In this document: positions 32,320 to 39,316 of the stretch, in pieces
How positions within the stretch are numbered: position 1 is the first letter of the stretch
How the letters are laid out: each line of letters opens with the position of its first letter
Assembly: GCF_000422485.1 (NCBI RefSeq)
Contig: NZ_KE383854.1
Location: 84,514 to 133,893 of the forward strand
DNA length: 49,380 nt
Direction: 5' to 3'
Origin: Paenibacillus pasadenensis DSM 19293
GTDB taxonomy: Bacteria; Bacillota; Bacilli; Paenibacillales; Paenibacillaceae
Made by a program: the position numbers and the translations under genes
Notes under the pieces: model-generated
The model's input: the letters and a program-made list of their open reading frames with translations, nothing else
Database searches by the model: none
What the model was told of the DNA's origin: nothing

Positions 32320-32697
32320 ATGTCCCAAGCTTTAGGCAGCCGCAGCTGGATCATCCCGGACGGCTACATCCCGCCCCTCAGCAGCGGGTCGCTGGAGAGC
32401 CACGAGAGCATCTGCGTGCTCAATGCCGGCGACGAGCCGGCCGAGCTGGAGCTAACCGTCTACTTCGAGGACCGCGAGCCGCTCGCAGGCATCGTCGAGA
32501 CGGTGCCGGGCCGCCGCACCCGCCATATCCGCACCGCCGGCCTCGCCAGCGGCGGCGAGCGCATTCCCGCGGGCGTGCCCTACGCCGTCACCGTGGCGAG
32601 CTCGGTGCCGGTCGTCGTGCAGTACAGCCGGCTCGACTCGACGCAGCCGGAGCTCGCGCTCATGAGCGTCATGGCGCATCCGCTGGAGCGGAGCTGA
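32320..32697 (+). CDS. Sensory rhodopsin transducer (ASRT) family protein
   Basis: A 125-aa beta-sandwich protein of the Anabaena sensory rhodopsin transducer superfamily. Typical motifs are SWIIPDGYIPP (9-19), ESHESICVLNAGDEPA, YFEDREP (about 50), RRTRHIRTAGL, PYAVTVASSVPVVVQYSRLD and the C-terminal Met-Ser-Val-Met. No rhodopsin gene is present, and most homologues occur without one; the superfamily has been predicted to bind small molecules such as sugars. AGGAGG lies 9 bp before the ATG at 32320. It is 142 bp downstream of the acetylesterase on the same strand and before the terminator at 32765-32802, so it is probably the last gene of the carbohydrate operon and may sense an intermediate. 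Confidence 0.85.
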   Translation: MSQALGSRSWIIPDGYIPPLSSGSLESHESICVLNAGDEPAELELTVYFEDREPLAGIVETVPGRRTRHIRTAGLASGGERIPAGVPYAVTVASSVPVVVQYSRLDSTQPELALMSVMAHPLERS

Positions 32698-32764
32698 GCC
32701 GGGCGGGGATGCTGGCGCGTCGAGGACAGCGTTCGCTTTGATCCCATAAAGCCGGCAGCATAAG

Positions 32765-32802
32765 CAGACCGCCCACCTTCGAGGTGCTGGCGGTCTGTTT
32801 TT
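32765..32802 (+). terminator. Terminator of the carbohydrate operon
   Basis: CAGACCGCC (32765-32773) pairs with GGCGGTCTG (32789-32797), with inner CACC/GGTG, and is followed by TTTTT (32798-32802). Confidence 0.88.
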
Positions 32803-32855
32803 GCTTGATCTGTATGATGGATCATCCAGATTTTAAATGTCTGGCGAACGTCGGG

Positions 32856-32886
32856 ATCGTTTTGTGCGATTTATCGTACAAACGAT
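32856..32886. promoter_or_regulatory. Imperfect inverted repeat upstream of kinase/LuxR pair
   Basis: ATCGTTTTGTGCGAT (32856-32870) faces ATCGTACAAACGAT (32873-32886), an imperfect palindrome with one extra base and one mismatch. It ends 9 bp before the -35 of the next promoter, a usual position for an activator site such as that of the LuxR-type regulator encoded downstream (inference). Confidence 0.45.
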
Positions 32887-32895
32887 GATGCTCGC

Positions 32896-32924
32896 TTGTC
32901 TATCCGCCGCCGGCTCGGTAAAGT
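32896..32924 (+). promoter_or_regulatory. Promoter of kinase/LuxR operon
   Basis: TTGTCT (32896-32901), a 17-bp spacer, TAAAGT (32919-32924), 74 bp before the kinase ATG. Confidence 0.55.
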
Positions 32925-32998
32925 AAATCTATGGCATTCCGCAGCGGGAAGAAGGCTGCGAGCCGGGACAGATTTCGCCGGGGAGAGGAGGCGCCGCG

Positions 32999-34525
32999 AT
33001 GCTCATCTATTTCTTCGCCTTGCTGGCCGCCGGAGCGGCGGCGCTGCTGGCGCGGCCGCGCGAGGCGGAGAGCCGCTGGGCGGCGGCGTTTCTGGCGCTG
33101 GCCTCGCTGGGCGGCGCCGCTTCCTGGCTGGAGCGGGCGGGCCAGCCCGCAGGAGCAAGAGCGCTGGAGCTGCTCAACGCCTGCCTGACGCCGTGGGCGG
33201 TGCTCGTGTTCGCGCTCGTCTGGAGCGGCCTGCTCGCCGGGACGGGCGGGACGAGCAGCGCAAGTGGATGGAGCGGTGCGAAGGGCGGGACGAGCGGCGG
33301 AAGCGGGTGGCGCGGCGCGAGGGACGGGGCGAGCGGCGGAAGCGGATGGCGCGTCGCGAATGGCGGCGCCAGCCTGCTCGTCGCCCTGATCCTGCTGCTG
33401 CCGCCGCTAGTGTCGCTGGGCGAGGCGCTGCTGCGGGGAGGCGGTCCCCATTACGGGCTGCTGCTCGTCTGGACCGCTCCGTACTATCTTGCCGCATGCG
33501 CCGCGATGATCCTGGCCGTGCGCCGCGAGGCGCATCCGCTGAAGCGGCGCTCGCGGGCGATCATGGCCGTCATCATGGTGCCGACGCTGCTCGCGGTGCT
33601 CGGGCTGATCAATGTCGGGCGGGCGATCTCGCCGGACTTCGATTTTTTCCGGTATGTATCGCTGTTCATCGTCTTCTCGATGGGCGCCGCGGCGGCGGGG
33701 CTGTTCCTGTACGGCGTGCTCGGCATCCGGCTGCGGCTGGAGCGAGATCCGCTGGAGAGCGCGATGCGCGCCGCCGGCCTCGGAGCGTCGATGCTCAACC
33801 ACTCGCTCAAAAACGAGCTGGGCAAGATCAGCCTCGCCTCCGAGCTGCTGCGGCGGGAGCTGGAGCGCGGGGATGCCGCCAAGGAGCCGGCTGCTCCTGC
33901 AGCGGAGCCTCCCCCGGCGTCGGCGCCTCCGCCATCGAAGCCGGCGGCCCGCGGAGCCGAGCAGCTGCAGCAGATCCAGCGCTCCGCCGGCCGCATGCTG
34001 GAGACGGTGGAGCGGCTGCAGACGCAGCTGAAAGCGATCCGCTGGCAGGCGGAGCCGGTGCGGCTGCCCGAGCTGCTGGCGCGCGCGGCGGAGCGGAGCG
34101 CTCCGCTCGCCGCGTCCCGGGGCGTTCAAGTGAGCGTCCGGTCTGGGGGCGTGCCGGAGGTGGCGTTGGCGGATCCTTTTCACCTGGAGGAATCGCTCGT
34201 TAATCTGCTCGCGAATGCGATCGAAGCGACGCCGGCTGGCGGCGAGGCGGTCGTGAGCGCGCAGCGGCAGCGCCGGCGCCTGCTCATCCGGGTGGACGAT
34301 ACGGGGGAGGGCATCGCGGCGGAGCGGCTGGCGCAGGCGTTCGAGCCGTTCTACAGCACGAAGAGCGGGCGCATGAACTACGGCATCGGGCTGTCCTACG
34401 CGCATCAGGCGATGCGGATGGCGGGCGGCAGCGTGCGGCTGGAGCGCCGGGAGGGCGGCGGCACGAGGGCGGAGCTGCGGCTGCCGCAGCTCGGCAGGCA
34501 GGGCGGAGAGGAGGAGCGGCGATGA
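32999..34525 (+). CDS. Membrane sensor histidine kinase
   Basis: A 508-aa membrane kinase. About seven hydrophobic helices (residues 1-245) are followed by a cytosolic transmitter. The putative phospho-His is in SMLNHSLKNELGKISLASE (about residue 268). A Pro/Ala-rich insert follows (about 295-320), then a HATPase with NLLANAIEATP, DDTGEGIAAERL, FEPFYSTKSGRMNYGIGLSYAHQA and a Gly-rich end. Between helices three and four is a Gly/Ser-rich stretch (about 82-121) made of three 13-residue units (SGGSGWRGARDGA type) that looks like a recent tandem expansion. GGAGAGGAGG precedes the ATG. The stop overlaps the regulator ATG (ATGA). The signal is unknown; sensing is likely within the membrane because the loops are short. 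Confidence 0.87.
   Translation: MLIYFFALLAAGAAALLARPREAESRWAAAFLALASLGGAASWLERAGQPAGARALELLNACLTPWAVLVFALVWSGLLAGTGGTSSASGWSGAKGGTSGGSGWRGARDGASGGSGWRVANGGASLLVALILLLPPLVSLGEALLRGGGPHYGLLLVWTAPYYLAACAAMILAVRREAHPLKRRSRAIMAVIMVPTLLAVLGLINVGRAISPDFDFFRYVSLFIVFSMGAAAAGLFLYGVLGIRLRLERDPLESAMRAAGLGASMLNHSLKNELGKISLASELLRRELERGDAAKEPAAPAAEPPPASAPPPSKPAARGAEQLQQIQRSAGRMLETVERLQTQLKAIRWQAEPVRLPELLARAAERSAPLAASRGVQVSVRSGGVPEVALADPFHLEESLVNLLANAIEATPAGGEAVVSAQRQRRRLLIRVDDTGEGIAAERLAQAFEPFYSTKSGRMNYGIGLSYAHQAMRMAGGSVRLERREGGGTRAELRLPQLGRQGGEEERR
33244..33360 (+). repeat. Three 39-bp tandem repeats inside kinase gene
   Basis: Units 33244-33282, 33283-33321 and 33322-33360 share the GGGCGGGACGAGC...TGG...GCGA pattern. 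They encode 13-residue Gly/Ser/Trp repeats in a loop between membrane helices. The length is a multiple of three, so the frame is kept. Confidence 0.8.
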
Positions 34526-35319
34526 GAGATTCGGAGGCGAGGCCCCCGAGCACAGGCGGAGAAGCGGCGGAGGAAGCGCGGGAGCGGGAATCCGGGAACG
34601 GAGGAGCGGACCGGGGCGAGTGCCGGGGCGAGTACGGCCGCGCCGTGCGGGAGCCGGACGGGAAGCGGCATGATGCGGCGTCGATCCGGCTGCTGATCGT
34701 CGAGGACGACCCGGAGTGGGTGCGCTCCATGACGCTGTACCTGGAGGCGGAGCCTGACCTGGTAGTGGCGGGCTGGGCGGCGGGGCCGGAGCAGGCGCTT
34801 GATGCGGCCCGCTCGCTCGACTTCGACGCGGTGCTGATGGACATCCAGCTCGGTGACGGCATGCGGGACGGCATCGCGGTCGCGGCCGACCTGCTGGAGC
34901 TGCGCGAGGTGCCGATCGTCATGCTGACCTCGGTCGGGGACGAAGCGATGATGACGCGCTCGTTCGGAGCGGGGGCGGCGAGCTATGTGGAAAAAAGCCG
35001 CTACGCGGACCTGCCGGCCGCGATCCGCGACGCGGTGCGCCGTCCGGCGCCGATGCAGGCGCTGCTCAAGGAATTTCGCCGCCTGAAGCGGGAGGAACGG
35101 CTGCAGCCGCTGACGCCGGCCGAGCGCGAGGTGTTCGAGCTGATCGAGGATGGCCGCACGCAGGCCGAGATCGGGCGGAAGCTGTTCAAGAGCGAGAGCA
35201 CGCTCAAGAACCAGGTGAACCGTATCCTCAAGAAGCTCGGCGCGAGCTCGAGCCGCGAGGCCGTGCGCCGGCTGCGCCGGGGCGACGACCGCGAGCCGGA
35301 CGGCGGCGAGCAGCGGTAG
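34522..35319 (+). CDS. LuxR/NarL-type response regulator
   Basis: A 265-aa response regulator. The first 50 or so residues are a low-complexity Glu/Arg/Gly extension not needed by the fold. The receiver begins at SIRLLIVEDDPEW, with phospho-acceptor Asp in FDAVLMDIQLGDG, Thr in VMLTSVGDE and Lys in YVEKSRY. The C-terminal LuxR-type helix-turn-helix reads LTPAEREVFELIEDGRTQ, then IGRKLFKSESTLKNQVNRIL. The ATG at 34522 overlaps the kinase TGA, giving a coupled two-component pair. A later in-frame start would remove the odd extension, but the ATGA overlap favours this one. The target genes are not evident; the next gene downstream is 1 kb away, beyond a terminator. Confidence 0.88.
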   Translation: MRDSEARPPSTGGEAAEEARERESGNGGADRGECRGEYGRAVREPDGKRHDAASIRLLIVEDDPEWVRSMTLYLEAEPDLVVAGWAAGPEQALDAARSLDFDAVLMDIQLGDGMRDGIAVAADLLELREVPIVMLTSVGDEAMMTRSFGAGAASYVEKSRYADLPAAIRDAVRRPAPMQALLKEFRRLKREERLQPLTPAEREVFELIEDGRTQAEIGRKLFKSESTLKNQVNRILKKLGASSSREAVRRLRRGDDREPDGGEQR

Positions 35320-35371
35320 GAGATTCGTTTCGGCGGAGGATCAGAGGCGCGAGGAGCGCATGAATCGAAAG

Positions 35372-35395
35372 GCTTGCGCCTGGCAAGCTTTTTTT
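35372..35395 (+). terminator. Terminator of kinase/LuxR operon
   Basis: GCTTGC (35372-35377) pairs with GCAAGC (35383-35388), followed by seven T (35389-35395). The T-run is also the left end of a 67-bp direct repeat. Confidence 0.8.
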
Positions 35396-35455
35396 GGCGT
35401 GGAGGGACTCTGGCGGGCTGTCCCGGAGTCCGTCATGCCGCAGCCTTGAAGCGGG
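35389..35455. repeat. 67-bp direct repeat, copy 1
   Basis: Matches 36109-36175 at 66 of 67 positions (A at 35407 versus T at 36127). It starts with a T7 run and GGCGTGGAGGG and ends GCCTTGAAGCGGG. It is non-coding as far as I can see. Confidence 0.9.
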
Positions 35456-35480
35456 TATTTTTGACGAGAACCGCGCGTGC

Positions 35481-35624
35481 TAACGTCATTTTTGCCTTTA
35501 GGGAGCGAGGTTCGTCGGCATCAGCGCATCCTAACGTCATTTTTGCCTTTAGGGAGCGCGGTTTGTCGGCATGAGCGCGTGCTAACGTCATTTTTGCCTT
35601 TAAGGAGCGCGGTTCGTCGGCAGC
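35481..35624. repeat. 51-bp tandem repeats, three copies
   Basis: TAACGTCATTTTTGCCTTTA starts at 35481, 35532 and 35583, giving an exact 51-bp period. Each unit continues with GGAGCGCGGTT(C/T)GTCGGCA and a variable GAGCGCGT-type end. There is no reading frame of note; the location is intergenic. Confidence 0.85.
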
Positions 35625-36108
35625 GCAGCGTCCTCAGCACCATGTTCAATGATCCGAAAGGTTAGCCCGCTGCGCAAGCCGAGCCTTTCTCCGGTTCCAC
35701 TGGAAGCCGGATGCCCGGATTTTCCGACGTCCCAGGCGAAGGCCATCCGACTTCCAAGAGGACCTCTCTGTCGCTTCTACGAAAGGCATCGGCTCGTTCC
35801 GCTCCCCTCGTTTGCATGATTTGGGGGACCATGGCCTGCGCCAGCGATGAGGAACGTTCATGAGGCCGGAATTCCAATACGACCCACGAATGAAGAGTGG
35901 ATAAGGTAGCGGACAAATTGCGCGATCAGCTCGGCATGCAGGCGAACTGGCGGAACGACTCGGAAAAATCGAGCATACGGGCATGTAGACGGGACGGAGG
36001 GGGGAGCGGGCATGGACAGTAAAGGAAAGGAGTCCGTGTCCCGCCAAACGCTCTCTGCAGAAGCCAGAAGCGAGACGGAGTTCGTGTGGAAGAAGGAAGC
36101 GGCAGCGG
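35625..36108. other. Region without recognisable gene between direct repeats
   Basis: About 480 bp with lower G+C than its surroundings and short open frames on both strands, none resembling a known protein or carrying a credible ribosome binding site at its start. It lies between the two 67-bp direct repeats. A decayed gene is possible, but I cannot name one. Confidence 0.4.
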
Positions 36109-36175
36109 TTTTTTTGGCGTGGAGGGTCTCTGGCGGGCTGTCCCGGAGTCCGTCATGCCGCAGCCTTGAAGCGGG
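36109..36175. repeat. 67-bp direct repeat, copy 2
   Basis: A near-identical copy of 35389-35455, 720 bp away in the same orientation. The hairpin that precedes the T-run in copy 1 is absent here, so the duplicated part begins in the T-run. About 145 bp without visible features follow, up to the DCC gene. Confidence 0.9.
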
Positions 36176-36320
36176 AGCCGCATCCGCCGGGACGCGGAGT
36201 GGAGGCGCAGCGGCAGAGGGCCTATGAAACTGGGGCCTGCCGCGAAAGCAGCCGCAGCGGTACGATGATGGCAGATCAGGGACGACCACGGACAGCCGTC
36301 CCGCGAAGGGAGGGAGCCGC

Positions 36321-36857
36321 ATGAGGCCGATCGAGGCGGTGGCGCTGGTGGACGGGGAGTGCGCGCTATGCGGCGGGCTGGCTCGTTTCGCGGCCAAAAG
36401 AGAGCGCGCGGGCGGACTTCGCTTCGCCGCTCTCCAGTCGGAGGAGGGGCAGTATCTGCTGCGCGGCCACGGGCTCGACGGAGCGCGGACGGACAGCTTC
36501 GTGCTGCTGAAGGACGGGCGCGCCTACGCGCGCTCGTCCGCCTCGCTCGAGCTGTTCCGGCTGCTGGACGGGGGGTGGCCGCTGCTGAGCGCCCTTCGCC
36601 TCGTGCCGCGGCCGCTGCGCGACGCCGCTTACGCCGGCATCGCCGCCGTGCGGCATCGGCTCGGCCGGCTGACTGGAGTCGGCGCGCCGATCGGCGTGCA
36701 CGGAGCAGCTTGCTCCGTGGAGCAAGGACGCGAGCTGAGCGGCCGGCTGCTGCAAGGCATGGAGCAGGCGCGGACGTTTCGGCTCGGGCAGGAGCGGCTG
36801 GCGGTGAGAGAGGATGCTGCGGCGGCATCGGAGACGGGAGGCGGAAAAGATGCGTGA
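36321..36857 (+). CDS. DCC-family thiol-disulfide oxidoreductase-like protein
   Basis: A 178-aa protein of the DCC family (DUF393, YuxK-like), a thioredoxin-like fold named for its DxxCxxC motif, seen here as VDGECALCGGL (residues 10-20: Asp11, Cys14, Cys17). The rest of the core is typical: FAALQSEEGQYLL, SFVLLKDGRAYARSSASLELFRLL and LRDAAYAGIAAVRHRLG. The C-terminal 45 residues are a variable extension. AGGGAGGGAG precedes the ATG. The gene overlaps the following SRPBCC-DoxX gene by 8 bp and is probably the first gene of a three-gene unit. Reductase activity is assumed from the motif. Confidence 0.85.
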   Translation: MRPIEAVALVDGECALCGGLARFAAKRERAGGLRFAALQSEEGQYLLRGHGLDGARTDSFVLLKDGRAYARSSASLELFRLLDGGWPLLSALRLVPRPLRDAAYAGIAAVRHRLGRLTGVGAPIGVHGAACSVEQGRELSGRLLQGMEQARTFRLGQERLAVREDAAAASETGGGKDA

Positions 36858-38088
36858 GCGGAAGATAGAGGCTGCGGCGGAAGCCCGCCGCCAGCCGGAG
36901 CAGGTGGAGTCGTCGGCGGAGGCTCGCAGGCAGTCCGGTCGGCCGGAGCCGCCAGCGGAAGCCGGCCGCCAGCCGGAGCAGGTGGAACCGTCGGCGGAGT
37001 CTCGCAAGCAGTCCGGTCGGCCGGAGCCGTCCGCCGATGCTCGCAGACCCGTTGGCAAGCCCGTATACGTCGAGCTGGCCATGCGCTGCACGATGGAGGA
37101 GCTCTGGCGGCATACGCAGCAGCCGGAGCAGCATGAGCGCTGGGACCTGCGCTTCAGCTCGATCCGTTATCTCCCGCGCGAGGAAGGCGAAGCGCAGCGC
37201 TTCCTCTACACGACGCGCATCGGCTTCGGGCTGGCGATCCGGGGCAGCGGCGCGACGCGCGAGCGCACCGGTCCGGATGGCGTACGGGTATCCGCGCTGC
37301 AGTTCCAATCACCGCAAAGGCTGTCGCTCATCCGCAGCGGCGCCGGCTTCTGGCGGTACGAGCCGGGCGAGCGGCCCGGCGAGCTGCGCTTCCTGACGCG
37401 CTACACGTACTCGACCCGCTTCGGCGCGTCCGGCCGGCTGCTGGACCGCTTCGTCTTCCGCCCGCTCATGGGCTGGGCGACCGCCTGGAGCTTCGACCGG
37501 CTCCGCCTCTGGCTCGAAAAAGGCTGGGCGCCCGAGCTGACGCTGCGCCTCGCGCTCGTGTACGCCGTATCGCTGGCGCTGCTCTCCGGGCTGTGGCTGT
37601 ACGAAGGCCTCGTGCCCAAGCTGCTGCTGCCGTCGTCGGAGGAGCTGCGTCTGCTGCATGGCCTCGGCTTTTCGCCGGAGGCGGCCCGGATGTCGCTGGC
37701 CGCGCTTGGGCTCGGCGAAGCGGCGCTTGGAGCGGCGCTGCTGCTCGGCCGCTCCGCCCGGCTGCTGCGCTGGCAGGGCGTGCTGCTCGCCGCGCTTGCC
37801 GCCGGCGCGCTGATATCCCGCCCGGAGCAGCTGGCCGAGCCGTTCAGCGCGCTCACGCTGACGCTGCCGATGCTCGGCCTGAGCGCGGCCGCGCTGCTGG
37901 CGCAGCCCTTCGTCCCGCGCGCCGGCCGCTGCCGCCGCCAGCCGCCGTCCGCATCGGAAGCGGCTCGGCGCCGAGCGGATGCCGATTCGCCGCTCCGCTC
38001 GCGTTCGGGCGCGGACGGATCGCACGGTGCCGCTGACATCCCACTCGACTTCGAAAGGAGCCTTTTCGATGATCCGTCCTCCCGCTGA
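36850..38088 (+). CDS. SRPBCC-DoxX-like fusion membrane protein
   Basis: A 412-aa protein. Residues 1-65 are hydrophilic 13-residue repeats (RRQPEQVESSAEA and RRQSGRPEPPAEA types). Residues 68-220 form an SRPBCC-like ligand-binding domain (VYVELAMRCTMEELW, HERWDLRFSSIRYLP, RIGFGLAIRGSG). It ends with FVFRPLMGWATAWSFDRLRLWLE, leading to about four membrane helices of DoxX_2 type (about 235-360). The tail is Arg/Ser-rich. The ATG at 36850 overlaps the DCC stop and has GGAGGCGG upstream; another ATG 12 codons earlier would deepen the overlap. DoxX-like proteins are associated with quinone or thiol redox at the membrane; the SRPBCC domain may bind a lipid (inference). The end overlaps the DUF4166 gene by 20 bp. 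Confidence 0.82.
   Translation: MRERKIEAAAEARRQPEQVESSAEARRQSGRPEPPAEAGRQPEQVEPSAESRKQSGRPEPSADARRPVGKPVYVELAMRCTMEELWRHTQQPEQHERWDLRFSSIRYLPREEGEAQRFLYTTRIGFGLAIRGSGATRERTGPDGVRVSALQFQSPQRLSLIRSGAGFWRYEPGERPGELRFLTRYTYSTRFGASGRLLDRFVFRPLMGWATAWSFDRLRLWLEKGWAPELTLRLALVYAVSLALLSGLWLYEGLVPKLLLPSSEELRLLHGLGFSPEAARMSLAALGLGEAALGAALLLGRSARLLRWQGVLLAALAAGALISRPEQLAEPFSALTLTLPMLGLSAAALLAQPFVPRAGRCRRQPPSASEAARRRADADSPLRSRSGADGSHGAADIPLDFERSLFDDPSSR
36887..37045 (+). repeat. 39/78-bp tandem repeats at 5' end of SRPBCC-DoxX gene
   Basis: A 78-bp unit repeats in frame (CCAGCCGGAG starts at 36891 and 36969). Each unit is itself two related 39-bp halves, and a partial fifth half follows. It encodes a 26-residue repeat (two 13-residue halves) ahead of the folded domain. 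Confidence 0.8.
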
Positions 38089-38959
38089 TTCCAGCGCCTC
38101 GATCACGCCCTGCGGCTTCGCTTCTTCCGCAGCCTCGATCACGCCTCGCGGCTTCGCTTCTTCCGCATCCGCGAGCGTTCTCCGCCGTTCAAGCCCTGCC
38201 GGCGCTTCCGCTCTGCAGCTGCCGCCCGCGCCGCCCGCCGCCTCCGCGGCGGACCGCATGCCGCTTGGCCTGGACGAAGCCCCACGCTCCATCTATGAGC
38301 AGGCGCTCGGAGCCCGCTTCGCGGAGCTGCATCCTCGCATCCGCGAGCGCTTCTCGCTGCACAGCCGCTCCGGCCTCGCCGCGCTCGGCACGGGAGTCAT
38401 GCACGAGGTGTGGCATAATCGGCTGGCCGCGCTTCCGCTCTGCATCGGAACGACGCGCCATATCATGTTTCCGCAAAGCGGCTGCGACGTGCCGTTCACG
38501 ATCCGCAACTACGCTTACCGCGACCGCTTCGGCCGCGAGACGGTCACCTGGATCCGCTCATTCCGCTTCGGCCGGCAGGAGCGCCGCTTCGACGCGACGA
38601 TGATCTACAGCCGCGAGCGCGGCTGCATCGTCGATTATCTCGGCAACCGCCAGCATCTGGCGGTGGACATCGAGGCGGAGCCGTCGGAGTGGGGCGGCAT
38701 CCGCATCCGTTCGGGCGCGCAGCGCTTTTACGAGGGCTGGCTCGGCTTCCGCTTCCCGGAGCTGCTGACCGGCGCGGCCGATGTGCATGAGTGGTACGAC
38801 GACCGCGCCTGCCGCTTCCGCATCGAGGTGCGCGTGCGCAATCCGCTGCTCGGCGACGTGTTCCGCTACGACGGCAGCTTTGCCGGCGAGCTGCTGGAGG
38901 TCGGCCAGGAGCCGCCGCCGGCGGACGTCCTGCCGCGGAGGACCGAGGGGCGCGAGTAG
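38069..38959 (+). CDS. DUF4166-domain protein
   Basis: A 296-aa protein whose residues 70-290 match the DUF4166 family: SIYEQALGARFAELHPRIRERF, GVMHEVWHNRL, FPQSGCDVPFTIRNYAYRD, GRETVTWIRSFRF, RRFDATMIYS, IVDYLGNRQHLAVDIE, RIRSGAQRFYEGWLGFRFP and EWYDDRACRFRIEVRVRNP. No enzymatic role is established for the family, which is often found with saccharopine-dehydrogenase-like or membrane redox genes. The first 65 residues are low-complexity Ala/Ser with a 12-residue tandem repeat. GAAAGGAG lies 8 bp before the ATG at 38069. It overlaps the preceding SRPBCC-DoxX gene, so the three proteins probably act together. Confidence 0.85.
   Translation: MIRPPADSSASITPCGFASSAASITPRGFASSASASVLRRSSPAGASALQLPPAPPAASAADRMPLGLDEAPRSIYEQALGARFAELHPRIRERFSLHSRSGLAALGTGVMHEVWHNRLAALPLCIGTTRHIMFPQSGCDVPFTIRNYAYRDRFGRETVTWIRSFRFGRQERRFDATMIYSRERGCIVDYLGNRQHLAVDIEAEPSEWGGIRIRSGAQRFYEGWLGFRFPELLTGAADVHEWYDDRACRFRIEVRVRNPLLGDVFRYDGSFAGELLEVGQEPPPADVLPRRTEGRE
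38099..38170 (+). repeat. 36-bp tandem repeat, two copies, in DUF4166 gene
   Basis: Units 38099-38134 and 38135-38170 encode a 12-residue SITPxGFASSAA-like repeat in the disordered N-terminus. Confidence 0.75.
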
Positions 38960-39316
38960 CGGACGGGGCGCAGCCGCCGGCTTGATCCGGCCTGGAGCGG
39001 GTCTGCCGGCCGGGCGCCTGCCGTCCCAAGGCCCTCCTCCTTTGAAAGGGATGCTCCGCCGGCTCTTGTTTCTCCGTATGCGGATCTGGACCTTTCTCCC
39101 GCCGCTCGCCCGCTCTGTCCACTCTCGCTCAGCCTGTCGCTCGGCTGCTCTCGCTCCGCTCTTTCCGCTATAACCGTTCTTGCCCTGAAGCTCCTCTTCC
39201 GCTGGAAGGGGAGTTCGTTTACGATGGAAGGAAAGCCGCGCTACGGTCCGGTCCGATGCGGCCTCGCCGCCCCCGGCAGCCGCTTTTCCCATCCCAAAAC
39301 GACAGGAGACCTGTTC
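38960..39316. other. Intergenic region before phosphotransferase gene
   Basis: About 355 bp with no recognisable gene. A TATAAC box at 39169-39174 could be a weak -10. GACAGGAG just before 39317 is the ribosome binding site of the next gene. There is no clear terminator for the DUF4166 unit. Confidence 0.4.

Noticed and set aside
35646-36047. Minus-strand frame of about 130 codons between the 67-bp repeats
   Set aside because: No family resemblance, no ribosome binding site and unusual composition. Left as unassigned DNA.
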